Shown here piece by piece: positions 1 to 11,664 of a stretch of DNA of 64,000 bases (the stretch's first letter is position 1; each line of letters begins with the position of its first letter). The DNA comes from Morchella semilibera (Eukaryota > Ascomycota > Pezizomycetes > Pezizales > Morchellaceae). The position numbers and the translations under genes are program-made. The stretch covers positions 1,127,101 through 1,191,100 of the forward strand of contig WBVU01000016.1 of assembly GCA_009192285.1 (NCBI GenBank), given 5' to 3'. Below the pieces are notes generated by a model, which was not told the origin of the DNA, searched no databases, and was given only the letters and a program-made list of their open reading frames with translations.

Positions 1-1065
1 GCGCACAGATGCGTCGCTCCCGGATGGAGCCCAAACCCTCCAATCTTCTTCTCACTCAGGCTCCAGAGCTCCGCCTCGCTCTCCGGCGCCCTCGTATCGC
101 GGCGGCCAAGACGCCCCAGGAGGGTCGAGAAGTAGATGGTGTGGCCGTCGACAATGTCGACGCCGGAAAGCGCCTCGTCGTCTTCTGCAGGGCCCGTATG
201 CACCTCTGAGGCCTTGCCGGTGGTTAGGTCGAGGAGGCGGATGCTACCGTCATAGGAGGAGGTGTAGAGGGAAGTCGGGGAGGTGGGATCGAAGGTGAAT
301 GCGGATATGGTGCGGGCGTGGACTTTGTACGTTGAGATGTCGGGGGTGGGGTCGCCGTCGGGGGTCTCCTTTGACGTAGAGGCGGCGTCAAAGATACCGA
401 GATTTCCGACCTTGTCGGAGGCGAAGATGAGAGGCTTTGTGGCGGTGGGATGGAATGCGAGGTGGTAGATGCGCTCGGGGGTTAGTTTGAGGTCTTTGGA
501 TCGTTATGGGGTGTTAGTCTGGTCGTAGTCAGGAATGGAGGAGGAGGGGATAGGGGATCATACCAGCAATGGGGAACTCATCATAGAGTCTCAGGCCGCT
601 CATCTTCTCCCGCATACTCCTGAGATCCTTATCACTCGTCGCCTTGATATCCTCCTCGGTGAAGGTGCTCTCAAAACTGTCCCTCCCCATATCCGCCAGC
701 AACCCCTTCTTCAACTCGAAGCTCAGGTCTCCCGAGACCCTCGAGCGCTTCGCCGCGCTCGCAGCCTGAAGGGCAGCATCCTCATCGATTGCTTTACGCT
801 TCGCCGCCTCAGAGTCTGCCGGGAGGCCCGCGAGACGACTAGAGGTTCGACGCGGGAGCGGAGACTCGGCGGGTACCTTTCTAGGGGCACGCTTTCGTGT
901 AGAAGCGGAGGAGGTTGTGGAAGAAGATGCCTTTGCTGTGGGGAGGCGAGGACGGGTCGTGGGATCGAGGGAGAGCTGAGCGAGGAGCTCCTTGTTTTTG
1001 AGGATGTTTTCTTGGCGGAGACGCTCGTATTCGTTTTCTTCGTCTTTGGTGGATTCGGGCTTCAT
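1..1065 (-). CDS. cmr1: DNA damage-binding protein Cmr1/WDR76-like WD40 protein, 5' part (partial)
   Basis: Two exons are visible: 564..1065 (167 codons plus 1 nt) and 1..493, joined by a 70 bp GT-AG intron (494..563). The 3' end lies beyond position 1. The N-terminal region carries the family's conserved basic/acidic stretch (YERLRQENILKNKELLAQL, about residues 14-32 from this start), followed by a low-complexity Ser/Thr/Lys region. Exon 2 begins DLKLTPERIYHLAFHP and continues into WD40-type blades (LIFASDKVGNLGIFD; SLYTSSYDGSIRLLD). In yeast, Cmr1 is a nuclear WD40 protein that binds damaged DNA and gathers in stress-induced nuclear foci. An in-frame ATG at 1089 could add eight residues; I prefer 1065 but cannot decide. 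It is divergent from the Mtf2-like gene across about 0.9 kb. Family assignment is confident; the C-terminal half is not visible. Confidence 0.85.
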
Positions 1066-1954
1066 AGTTGGTTGGTTGGTTGTGATCACTATATGATATA
1101 ATAATTACTTTTTTTTTTTATTTTTTTTTTGTTATTATTGTTGTGATTATTATTACCCTCCTTTGTTTTTATTTTATTTGTTTATTTATTAATTGGTGTG
1201 TGGTTGGTGAGATGAGATGGTGGTGATGGTGGTGTTGTGTTGGAAATGTTCTCTTTGGCAGGAATTTCTGGGGGCGACGCGATTTCTTGTACAATTGTGT
1301 GGTGTTGAGTTTTTTTTTTTTTTTTCTCTTTACGCGTGTGTCACTGCGTGTGTGTGTGTGGCAACGAGTGAAGAAAGTATTAGAGATGAATATAGACAAC
1401 TTACTTTCTACATGTAGATTCTAGTTAATTAACATGTTGGAGCAAGTAATAATGCAGTGTACTGATTGAAAGCTTCTAGAAGACCTCACCGCCGCCACAT
1501 GCAGTTCACCACCACCACCACCACCAGCCACACACCCGCACTCCCCCAGCGCGTGCCACTGAGACCGAACCGAACTTCACTTCAAAGCATTGAGTCGATC
1601 CGAGTGTCGTGTGCAGCCAACGGTCGGGGCTCGGCAATTTAATTTAATTTTGGTTGGCTGCACCACCCACCCCCCGCTAGCCAATTGCAAGGAAGAAGAA
1701 AAAAATCAACCAATTCGATCCGCCATCACGAATTGCATATTATATTGGTGTTGAGCAAGGCAGCAGCTCTCAATCTCAATCTCAGTCACCAATACGGACA
1801 TCCAATCCAAATCCACATCTTCATCACTTACCCAGGCACTTACACAGACATCATCTTCTACATAGGCTTACAGGAATCTCAGGTATACAAGTATCGATAT
1901 AGACACACTGATTCACCACCACCACACGCCCCCCCCCCCCCCCCCAAAACCACA

Positions 1955-3232
1955 ATGGCTTCATGCCTCCTCAAGCAGCAATATCAGTGCTCCCAGCTCC
2001 TCACGACAGTCCGTAGGCCCCTCTACCTCACTAGTCTCGGATCCCTCCCCCGATCCCTCACCCACCTCACCCCCGGAGCCCACCCCACCCCCACCACCGA
2101 TAATGATGACATCCCCCTCGACACCTCCTCCTACAGTGGCCACCCCACGCCCCCAGAAGACCCCTGGGCCTTCCTGCAAGGCACCGCACCGCGAAAGCCC
2201 CAACACGCTCCCTACATTGTCCCCACCTATCGTATGCCCACCCTCACCTCCTCCAGTCTCTCCCGCACCTCAAGCCCCTTCGTCACCAACCCCTTCTCTA
2301 TTTCCCGCTCCAAGAAGCCCATTGACACGGTAACCCTCTGCGAGCGTGAGCGCCTCGTCTTCAAGGAGATATTCAAGCAGATCCTCTCCAACAAGACCGT
2401 CTTCGCGCCGCAGCCCCTTGGCGCACCCTTCCCATCGCCGTCCCTCAACGCTCTCTTCGAGTCTGCGGTCGGTCCGCAGCAGTACGGGAATGAGATCTCT
2501 TTTGGCCCGAGGGAGGACCGCGACATCACCGTTGCGCGCCTGGCGCTCGCGAGCAATTTCGAAGACTTTAGTCCGGCGGTGCGTGCGGCGGCGGCCAAGG
2601 CGGCGGGCGTCGTGGGCGGCAGCGTGTGGACTTCGAGGGAGATGGAGGAGATCAAGGAGCAGCTGGGCGACAAGATACTCGAGATGAACCGCTGCGAGAC
2701 GGATTTTGAGCTCGGGTCGTGGATGGAGAAGCACGTCTTCTCCATGGTGCGGGGCGACCGTGACGAGGGGGTCACGAAACGTTCGTTCCCGCCCGGGACC
2801 TACTCATACCTCCTCGCGGAGGGCATGCGGATCCTGCGAAGCACGTTCAACGATCTCCAGGGCGTGTTTTCAATCTTCAACCGGATCAAGACGCTGGGTG
2901 CCGAGTCGTACGTGGTTGGCTGCAGCGTGGACGTGTACAACCAGGTTATTGCTGCAAAGTGGGAGGGCACGCGGGACCTGTTCAAGGTCAAGGACCTGGT
3001 GGACGAGATGGACTCGAACGGGATCCAGGGAAACCATAAGACGCTGGAGACGATCAACCAGATCATGCAAGATGTCAGAGCGGTCGACAACAACAAATTG
3101 TGGACGCATAATCTATTTAGCGAGGGGAATGAAACGGTGGTTGAGGGGTTGAAGGGGAAGGTGGAGGTATGGGAGAAGCCAAAGTCCCCATGGGGGGGGA
3201 TTGAGGAAGCGTTGAGGGGCGTCAGTTTCTAG
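1955..3232 (+). CDS. Mitochondrial Mtf2/Nam1-like protein (Mtf2 C-terminal domain)
   Basis: Single-exon gene of 425 codons. The reading frame stays open upstream to 1685, but that extension is low-complexity and crosses a 17 bp C tract. The ATG at 1955 (context cacaATGG) opens a plausible mitochondrial targeting sequence (MASCLLKQQYQC...VRRPLYL, rich in Arg/Ser/Leu, no acidic residue in the first 30). The C-terminal half (about residues 290-390) matches the fungal Mtf2 C-terminal domain: YSYLLAEGMRILRSTFNDLQ, then GAESYVVGCSVDVYNQVI and LVDEMDSNGIQGNHKTLE. In yeast, Mtf2/Nam1 couples mitochondrial RNA polymerase to mRNA processing and translation; the same role here is inferred from family membership. 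A 14 bp G tract follows the stop codon by about 15 bp. Confidence 0.82.
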   Translation: MASCLLKQQYQCSQLLTTVRRPLYLTSLGSLPRSLTHLTPGAHPTPTTDNDDIPLDTSSYSGHPTPPEDPWAFLQGTAPRKPQHAPYIVPTYRMPTLTSSSLSRTSSPFVTNPFSISRSKKPIDTVTLCERERLVFKEIFKQILSNKTVFAPQPLGAPFPSPSLNALFESAVGPQQYGNEISFGPREDRDITVARLALASNFEDFSPAVRAAAAKAAGVVGGSVWTSREMEEIKEQLGDKILEMNRCETDFELGSWMEKHVFSMVRGDRDEGVTKRSFPPGTYSYLLAEGMRILRSTFNDLQGVFSIFNRIKTLGAESYVVGCSVDVYNQVIAAKWEGTRDLFKVKDLVDEMDSNGIQGNHKTLETINQIMQDVRAVDNNKLWTHNLFSEGNETVVEGLKGKVEVWEKPKSPWGGIEEALRGVSF

Positions 3233-3903
3233 AGGTCCTCAGGGAAAGGGGGGGGGGGGGGCGGAACCCGGAGAGGGAGAGGTGGAGAAGAAATGGAAGC
3301 GGATTTCTCTGTATTGTAGCTATAGGTGGTTGGGTTATGGGGGGCGGGGGGCAGAAACAAACGGATGGAGTTTTTGTGCTTTTGGTTTTTTTTTTTTTTT
3401 TGACATTCTTTTCTTAAATATAGTTGTCTCTTTTTTTGCCCTACTGCCTGCAAAGAGAGAAAAAACCGAACCTGTATCTATATACTCGCCCCTCTCATTC
3501 TTTTCCATTTTCATTCACTTTTATCATTGGCTTTTTTTTTTCTGTTCCTAGCTTGCCGCTTTGGCTTGCCTGTCTTGGCTTAGCTCAGTATCCTTGGCTT
3601 GGCATGGATTTTGAACGGTTGGTCTGAGTTGATTGAAACTGTATCTACAAGAGGACCAACACACCCGCACCCGCACTCATGCACACCCGCACGCACACAG
3701 AGAGAACATAAAGGAAAAGAACATGCTAACATATGTACCCACTTTCCCTATTTACTTCAACGCAAGGCAATGACGGTAGAACGAACAGAGAGGAAGAATA
3801 GAGGGAAAGATGGTTAATTTATTTATCCACATTGAAAGTGGGAAACAGAGGGGGCGGGGGGGTAGCCGCCCCAGGAATAACAAAATATATCGCTTGGTAC
3901 AGT

Positions 3904-4948
<1,045 letters not shown>

Positions 4949-5621
4949 TGCTACTAGGGTTATGATATGAATGGATGGATGGTGGTGGGGTAAATGTTTC
5001 CACGTTATAAGTTATGGGGGGGGGGGGGGGGAGAGAAGTGAATGAAGGTTGCAGAGCAGTGCCCGAGAGCAATTGGCGCTGTGGCGTGAATGGGCACCCT
5101 GGGGGGTGGGAAGGTATTTGTAGGGGACCTTGAGTGGGGATTTGGGGTGAGTGCGGGCAGATGCGGTGGAAGGCGGCGGGTGAATGCTTATACGGGAGGG
5201 CCCTGATTGGCTGGAAGCAACGACTGTAATTCCTGACTAACGGTTTTTTTTTCTCCCAAAATTTACGCGAGTGATATCTCATCAGAATAGATGTAAAACA
5301 TTCATGGTTTGTAGATACTTTTCTTTATTCTATTCCTTTGCAATTGTAGGCTTAAAAGAAAGCCGGGCCCGGGATTTGGGGGGGGGGGGGGGCTCGACTA
5401 GAGTAAAAAGATGGACCTCTGGGGCCCGCTTTACAGCAGGAGCCGAGACTTGAGAAACGCTGCATCGCGAAGATAATCGTCACTAGTCCAACTCCGACCG
5501 ACACCACCATCCTTCTCTTCCCCCTCCAAACATCAAACAACCACCCCCACCACCAACTATAACCCCACATCAACACACACACCCCCCCCCCCCCAAACCC
5601 ACTACCACCAAAAAAACCACA
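4949..5621. promoter_or_regulatory. Shared divergent promoter region of two complex I genes
   Basis: This is the 673 bp between the start codons of the 23 kDa subunit (-) and the mitochondrial acyl carrier protein (+). It contains G tracts at 5016..5031 and about 5379..5392, and a 13 bp C tract at 5582..5594 placed 27 bp before the ACP start codon. No long ORF with recognisable coding content lies inside. Co-regulation of the two genes is an inference from their arrangement and shared complex. Confidence 0.5.
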
Positions 5622-6410
5622 ATGTTCAGAACAGCTGCTGCTCGCGTATCGCGCTCATTCTCATCCACTGTCCTCGGTGCCAGGGTTTCGGCTCCGATCG
5701 CTGTTGTCCGGCCAACTTGTGTGCTCCCGGCAAAGCCCTTCGCTGCCATTAGGTGCTATTCGGCGCCGGCTTCGTTGTCCAAGGACGAGATCGAGGGGAG
5801 GATAGTTGAACTGCTTAAGGGGTTCGATAAGGTTCGTTATTCCGGGACTGGAGGGGTTTGTTGAATTTGAATTGGTCACTGATTGTTGGGCCTTTTATCT
5901 ATAATAGGTCGACAAGAACAAGCAGGTAAGTTTTTAAAATGGTTGTACATACGTCAGTAGTGAGTTGCCAATTGATCATGGTATAGGTCACTGGTACTTC
6001 TCACTTTGCGAACGACCTTGGCCTGGATAGTCTCGATACTGTCGAGGTCGTCATGGCCATTGAAGAGGTTTGTGATCCCCCATCGGCAATTATCGCACAA
6101 CTGTGAATTGCCAGAATTAACGAACCCGCCCTCTGTAGGAATTCAGCATTGAGATCCCCGACAAGGAGGCCGATGCCATTCAGAGTGGTATGTGAAACTT
6201 CATGCCAAATTTTAATCGCTTTACGGTTCATGGCAACTAACTCGTTTCTCCTCCTCAAAAACAGTCGAGCATGCCGTCAACTACATCGTGTCTCAGCCCG
6301 ATGGTCAGTGATAATTCCATTGTTCTTTCTTTTTTTTCCTTCGTCCGTGCGCGCAACGGCTTTTTTTTTTTTCTTTCTTGGTGGTAGTTGCTGACAGCGC
6401 CTATCAATAA
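5622..6410 (+). CDS. Mitochondrial acyl carrier protein (complex I subunit NDUFAB1/ACP1)
   Basis: Six exons: 5622..5831, 5908..5925, 5987..6067, 6139..6187, 6265..6303 and 6388..6410; 420 nt, 139 residues. Exon 2 is a microexon of only 18 nt (VDKNKQ). The first 47 residues form a presequence rich in Arg/Ser/Ala. The carrier domain follows (SKDEIEGRIVELLKGFDKV) with the phosphopantetheine attachment site LGLDSLDTVEVV, Ser91, and then the helix EEEFSIEIPDKEADAI. The protein carries growing acyl chains for mitochondrial fatty acid and lipoate synthesis, and is an accessory subunit of complex I and of LYR-protein assemblies. The last exon is tiny (ends VADSAYQ) and its acceptor is chosen by frame and stop position, so it is the least certain part. 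A C tract sits close upstream of the ATG. Confidence 0.93.
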
Positions 6411-7601
6411 TTAGCCCACTAAATCATTGATCGTCCGTTCTTTCTTAATGGGTGAGACCAGCTCGGTTGGTTGACTCTCTCTTGTATTCCACACCCCTCC
6501 ATATTGTACATGTTCGGCGGGTAGTCGTTGTTTTTTAAGGCAATGATAACTTTGCCATGTTGTTGAGATTACTTAGAAGGTGGGACCTGGGGGAAAAAAA
6601 GTCTTCAAAAATATTGCCCCCACTGGATACAGTTGAAAAGGTTCCCTTTTTCTAGGGGTTGTAATCGCCACGAGAACTTATTTTTAGATATTTTTAAGCT
6701 ACGAGTAGAGAAGGTCCGATTCTATCAGTGAAAAGAATACGGAATTTCCGGGGGTTTGAAGGTAAGGGCTTTTGGGTGAGGTTGGGGGTCATGAGCTATG
6801 ATGTCTGTGAGTATTCGGGGTGAGCGAAAGTATCGTGCATCACCATATTACTAGCGTATAAGATGATTGGGGGTAGACAAATACCAGTATCCATTCGCGG
6901 AGCAGCATTTTTAAGTGCAATGCAATGAATGGAGCTTTAACGAAACCCCCCCCCCCCCAATTCGGCCAACAAACCACACAAGAATATCATCATCATACAT
7001 GGCGCACATATAGGAATCAGAGCAGTAGCGGTAGTAGTATAGAGCATAATGAATTGAGTACATACAGCCGATTAACTATTGTAGTAGCGAGTTGCCCATT
7101 CAGCATCACCACCCTACAATATGCTGCAGCCGAGTATCCCCTTTTTTTCCTTTCAAGCTTTCTTATGGGCTACAGGTTACAGGCCTATTCCTGGTGCCTC
7201 TATTTCAGACGTCGGAATCTGATAAACGTTCCCTTACCCTTATAATTACAGTAAGAGATTCACAATTATATCTCCGCCGATTACCAGAGAGCACAGCCCC
7301 CGCGCCCGTCCATCTCCATTCTGGTCCATATTCATATATCCAACCCCCCCCCCCCCCCCCGGTACTATTCTCCCCCAGTTCCTTTCCTGTTCCACGCGTC
7401 AACTTCCTTCTTGCTACCAACGCCTCCTCGATAGCTCTTTCAACCTACCTCCATACCTAAGCAACTACTTACCACTCGCCGGTCGCTTGCTTACCTTACC
7501 CTTCCTCGTCGCGTTGCACCAAGAGCAACCTACAGCCTCTCCCACATCTCAAACACAACCTTGACGACGATACTCCCCGCCCACCACTATTCCCCCCCAC
7601 C
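6411..7601. other. Intergenic spacer between ACP and vps74
   Basis: No supported gene. It contains the ACP 3' flank, a poly-T stretch, C tracts at about 6946..6958 and 7347..7360, and the vps74 upstream region. The short ORFs here are low-complexity and carry no recognisable domain. Confidence 0.6.
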
Positions 7602-9029
7602 ATGGCTTCGACTGCAGGACTGACACGACGGAGAGGAGGCGGTGGAGGAGGCAGCAGCGGCTCTGCCGGGAATGACGACGAGGGCCGCAGCGGATCACCG
7701 AGCACGAGCACAAGGCCCAGCGAAGCGAGAACAGGCGGGGAAACATCATACACTACGGAGAATGGACACAAGATTGGTGAGCTGGAATTGAATCGCCGTT
7801 TTGTGTTTTTGTTTTTTGCGTGATGGGGCGCGCGGAAGTGGCAAGTTAAGTGGGCTAATGCAGGGAGAATGGGCGGGTTTGCACAGCGTTTGACCCGAGA
7901 GATATCAGCGAGAATCAAGAGAGGAATAAGCAGCCCAAGCTGACCTTGATGGAGGAGATCCTTCTGCTGGGACTGAAAGACAAGCAGGTGTGATATTCTC
8001 CCCCCCCCCCCCCACCCTTAGATACCGTTCTGCCCCCCCCCCCCCACAACTAACTAGATATGTTGTATTATATTGTCTGAGGTATCTACAGTTCTGACTG
8101 CTGAAGCCGTCCAAATAGGGCTACTTGTCATTCTGGAACGACAATATCTCATACGCCCTTCGAGGCTGTATAGTTCTCGAGCTCGCCTTCCGTGGACGTA
8201 TCTCTATGCAGAAGGACTCCTCCCGCCGGCGTTTCCCACTTGCAGACCGCATCATTGAGGTGGTCGACGACACACAAACTGGCGAGGTGCTGCTCGACGA
8301 AGCTCTGAAAATGATGAAGGCATCCGAGAAGATGAGCGTGAGCTCCTGGATCGATCTCATGAGCGGTAAGGCTGTAAGCTGCACTTTCTTGTTTCATTAC
8401 TGACCATAATACAGGTGAAACATGGAACCTTATGAAGATCGGCTACCAGCTTAAACAGGTCCGTGAGCGGCTCGCAAAGGGTCTGGTGGACAAGGGGATC
8501 CTCCGCACTGAAAAGCGCAATTTTTTGCTTTTTGATATGGCTACTCACCCAGTCGCCGATGGAGGTGCCAAGGACGAGATCCGCCGGAGAGTCAGAAATG
8601 TGTTGACATCCCGCACGGTTGTGCTACCGGGAAACCCCTTCCTGCCCGAAGAGATGGAATTCCGTTTTCTACGCACCGTGGCGATGGTCTGTGCGGCATA
8701 TGCTGCGAATGTTTTGGAGAATGCACTGGCGACACTTGGACACGAGGCCAGGGAACGGGCATTTGCACATGTTGACGAGCTACTGGCTGAGTATAGCCAG
8801 TGGCCGTTTGGGAAGAGGAATACAGCCGGGGGAGTTGGACAGAATCTGGGGCAGGCTACGAGTGAGGAGGTGAATAATAATAAGGACAGGGAACTCCAGT
8901 TGGAGGTGAGCTATCTTCCCAACGCTACAATCATTACCCTTTGGATTTAGCTAATTATTATTTGTTTACCACTTATAGGTAGTATCAGCTGTTCTGAGCG
9001 TCTTCACTAGGCTAGACTCACTCCTGTAG
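7602..9029 (+). CDS. vps74: Golgi phosphoprotein 3 homologue (Vps74/GOLPH3, GPP34 domain)
   Basis: Five exons: 7602..7776, 7887..7987, 8119..8365, 8415..8905 and 8979..9029; 1065 nt, 354 residues. The N-terminus is a Gly/Ser/Arg-rich disordered tail ([17 protein letters not shown]). The GPP34 fold starts at [20 protein letters not shown]. Conserved blocks include [20 protein letters not shown], which carries the Trp and Arg residues used for PI4P binding in this family, then [32 protein letters not shown] and [11 protein letters not shown] at the C-terminus. Vps74 binds PI4P on Golgi membranes and retains glycosyltransferases by COPI-coat recruitment. Intron 2 contains two C tracts of about 14 bp. 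The gene is tail-to-tail with the Avo2-like gene. Confidence 0.95.
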
Positions 9030-9478
9030 TGGAATACACTAGTGATTATTTTCCTTTCTTCGCGCATATCTTCTCAAAGTGTAATTGGTTTGTTACTTGC
9101 TACTATCCTCTATTATTCCTCTTATTTTTTTTAAAGTCCTGATGAAAAGAGAAAAAGCGAGACATTATTTCTGGGATTCTGGCATGCTGTTTGGGAATCT
9201 AAAATGAATGGGTGTATGTCTTTGTGTGTCCAAGTGTGCGTTGGTTCTCTGCCCGATTATGTTCTTTGGTGCATCTTATTTTGTTTTTCTTATTGCTATC
9301 CACCCAACCTACCCTTGCAAAAGCAGTTATTGGTGTCCTACGGGAAAAGGAGAATGAATTTATCGCAGAACAGTCAATTTCAAAGAAGAGACACAGCCTA
9401 TGTCCCCAAGCAAAGCTGCATTTCCCTAATTCTAGCTACCGTACCAATCCTTATATCCACATTATTCCCTTACCCACA

Positions 9479-10463
9479 TCACGAGCCACTACTAGCTCTC
9501 TGCCTCTGGGGAGTTGTGGTCCTCTCGCTCCTCCCGAAGATTGGCGTTGCAGCTCTGCTGCGGGTTGCCTCCCTGTCGGTCATGTAGCGCTTATCGGTTG
9601 TGAGGCCCCCAAAGTACTGCTCGACCTGGACATCGAACGAGTAATCCAGCGGGATGAAGCCCTGGCGGTTCCGCTTATCCGTAGTTGCGCCCCGGTCCAC
9701 GAGCGTGCGGATCACTTTACGGTGCCCGTAAGCAGACGCGAACTTGAGTTTATCTCTGTTCAGCTGTAATGACTAACTAGCGGCCCCGGACGGAGTGACA
9801 TTAAGAAGACGAGGGAGCTTTCGTACATGTAGTGCAGTGTTTCCCAGGGCATCCGTCATATCTATATCCGCGCCCAAGTCCACCAATGTCTATTCCCTCA
9901 GTCGTGCCTAGTTAGCTCGGATATCTCTCACGAGCTTTCCCATCTTGGTTGAATTAAAAACTGAGCACTCACATTGACCACCTCATCCCACCCTTTCTGT
10001 GCCGCATGCATCATCCCCGTCAGCCCCGCCTTATTCCGCCAGTCAATGCAGCGCTCAAAGGCACCCGCCAGAAAGACCACGACGTCCTCGTGCCCGCCGC
10101 CCGCCGCGAGCATCAGTGGCGTGTCACTGGCAGCATTCTTAGAGATTCCGGCGTCCTCGTGGTGGACGTCGGCGACGAGGTACTGGACGATACTGAGATG
10201 GCCCTTTTCAGCGGCGAGGTGGAGAGAGGTGTTACCGGCATGGTCGGGATTGTAGAGCGCGTTGGGGTGGTTTTTCAGGATGCGTTTGGTCCTGTGGGTG
10301 TGGGTGTTAGTCCTTGGTTGGTTGGTGGGAGGAAGGTTGCGAAGGGATGGAGTTTACAGTAGGAGGTCGCCAGCGAGGATGGCGTGGCGCAGACGGATGG
10401 AGACTTCGATCCTAGTGATGGGTTAATAAATCATGAGGGGTTTGGGGATAGAGAGAGATACAT
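9479..10463 (-). CDS. Ankyrin-repeat protein, Avo2-like (putative TORC2 subunit)
   Basis: Exons with consistent phases: 10462..10463 (AT only), 10358..10411, 9973..10291, 9827..9889 and 9479..9763; 723 nt, 240 residues. The model opens MIEVSIRLRHAILAGDLLL and continues with RILKNHPNALYNPDHAGNTS, LHLAAEKGHLSIVQYLV, TPLMLAAGGGHEDVVVFLAG and FASAYGHRKVIRTLVDRGA, i.e. four to five ankyrin repeats, then a Ser/Thr/Arg-rich tail. The IRLRHAI...KRILKNHP opening is typical of Avo2-type proteins, which in yeast belong to target-of-rapamycin complex 2. The upstream exon is the uncertain part: no in-frame ATG exists in exon 10358..10411, and the best fit puts AT and G of the start codon on either side of a 50 bp intron (10412..10461). 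Ankyrin family is sure; TORC2 membership is an inference. Confidence 0.75.
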
Positions 10464-11664
10464 TATTTCGTGGGTATCGTTATCATGATATAGCGAGTGC
10501 AGGTGAGCCCAACTTATGAGCTAGGTGAGAGGAGGAGGTGGAGGTGGAGGTGGAGGAGGGAGGGGACTTGGGTGAGGTTGGAGCTATGGTCAATGACCGT
10601 TGTGCCGTGCAGATGCCAAGAATGCTTCTATTTGAGCCGCAATATTTGGCTGGTCTAGATCTACATGTACTGTATGTGTAGTCTCTATCTAATGGATATT
10701 ATAGTTTGAGAGGGGCTGTAGGTAAGGGAAATGTCTGCCGGACGGATGGGATTTCTGTGAATCAGAATCAGAATTGACCTGGGATCTATTATAAGCTATA
10801 TATCTATATATGGGGAGATAAGCTAAATTAGCTATTTGGGTAAATACATGTACATATACCCTGACCGGGTTCAGATGGCGGGTGGCTGCTGAGTTTTATT
10901 GCGGGTTGCATTTCTGGATCGTGCAATCATTGATATGTTTTCAGTTGCTAGCTTGGTGTGCCTGCATGTACCTACAGGAAGAAGGTATAGCTTCAGGGTT
11001 TCGGGCTCACTGTAAATTAAATCAGTTGGACCTGGGCTGTATTCCGGTAATATGACACGTCGAAAAAGCTCTATCGTAGCGTGATTAGTGGGTCGTCTTA
11101 GACGCATTTCATCAAATCTATCGCAACTTCATATTACATGCCATACAAAAACGCAGTCTTGGCGGTTTTCTTGCGCGTATGCAATATATTAGTATTCAAA
11201 AACGCAACACCAAGATAAGAAGATATCTAGAGGGAAACTTTAATTCCCCAATAAAGTTTTCTGAATCGAACACCGATAAGGGATAGGACTTTCCCCGTGG
11301 TCCGGGCAACCGGAACCATCTGAGACACGAGAGGTGTATTTTCGGCCAATAACACGGTGGTAATGATCAATTCGGGTGTAAAATATGCATAGGGCTAGGG
11401 TTAGTTCATCAAGATGGCACAAATATCTTGTCCGCACTTAGGATCTAGCCTGTACCTACATCTTACGTGTATTAGCATTCTATGGATAAGAACTAGCCAA
11501 ACGGCCCCCCCCCCGCGTTGTCACACCCGGGGTCATCGCATCTCGGTACGTGGGATAAACACACGAGGTGAGTGAACCTACATGTAGGTACCGATTCCTT
11601 TAAAGACCCGTCCTTCAGCCTCTTCTCATATCCCTAAACTCATTCCCATAAAAAAAAATAAAGG
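10464..11664. other. Intergenic spacer, no gene seen
   Basis: About 1.2 kb without recognisable coding sequence. It is AT-leaning and includes TACATGTA octamers near 10662, 10845 and 11579, and a short C tract near 11505. Confidence 0.55.

Noticed and set aside
535-1101. 188-codon ORF on the plus strand
   Set aside because: It is the antisense of cmr1 exon 1, which has clear family motifs on the minus strand.
1685-1954. 90-residue N-terminal extension of the Mtf2-like ORF
   Set aside because: It runs through a C tract and low-complexity leader; the ATG at 1955 gives a normal mitochondrial presequence.
2227-2775. 182-codon ORF on the minus strand, with others at 2270..2734 and 2346..2687
   Set aside because: Shadows of the Mtf2-like coding frame in GC-rich sequence, without independent motifs.
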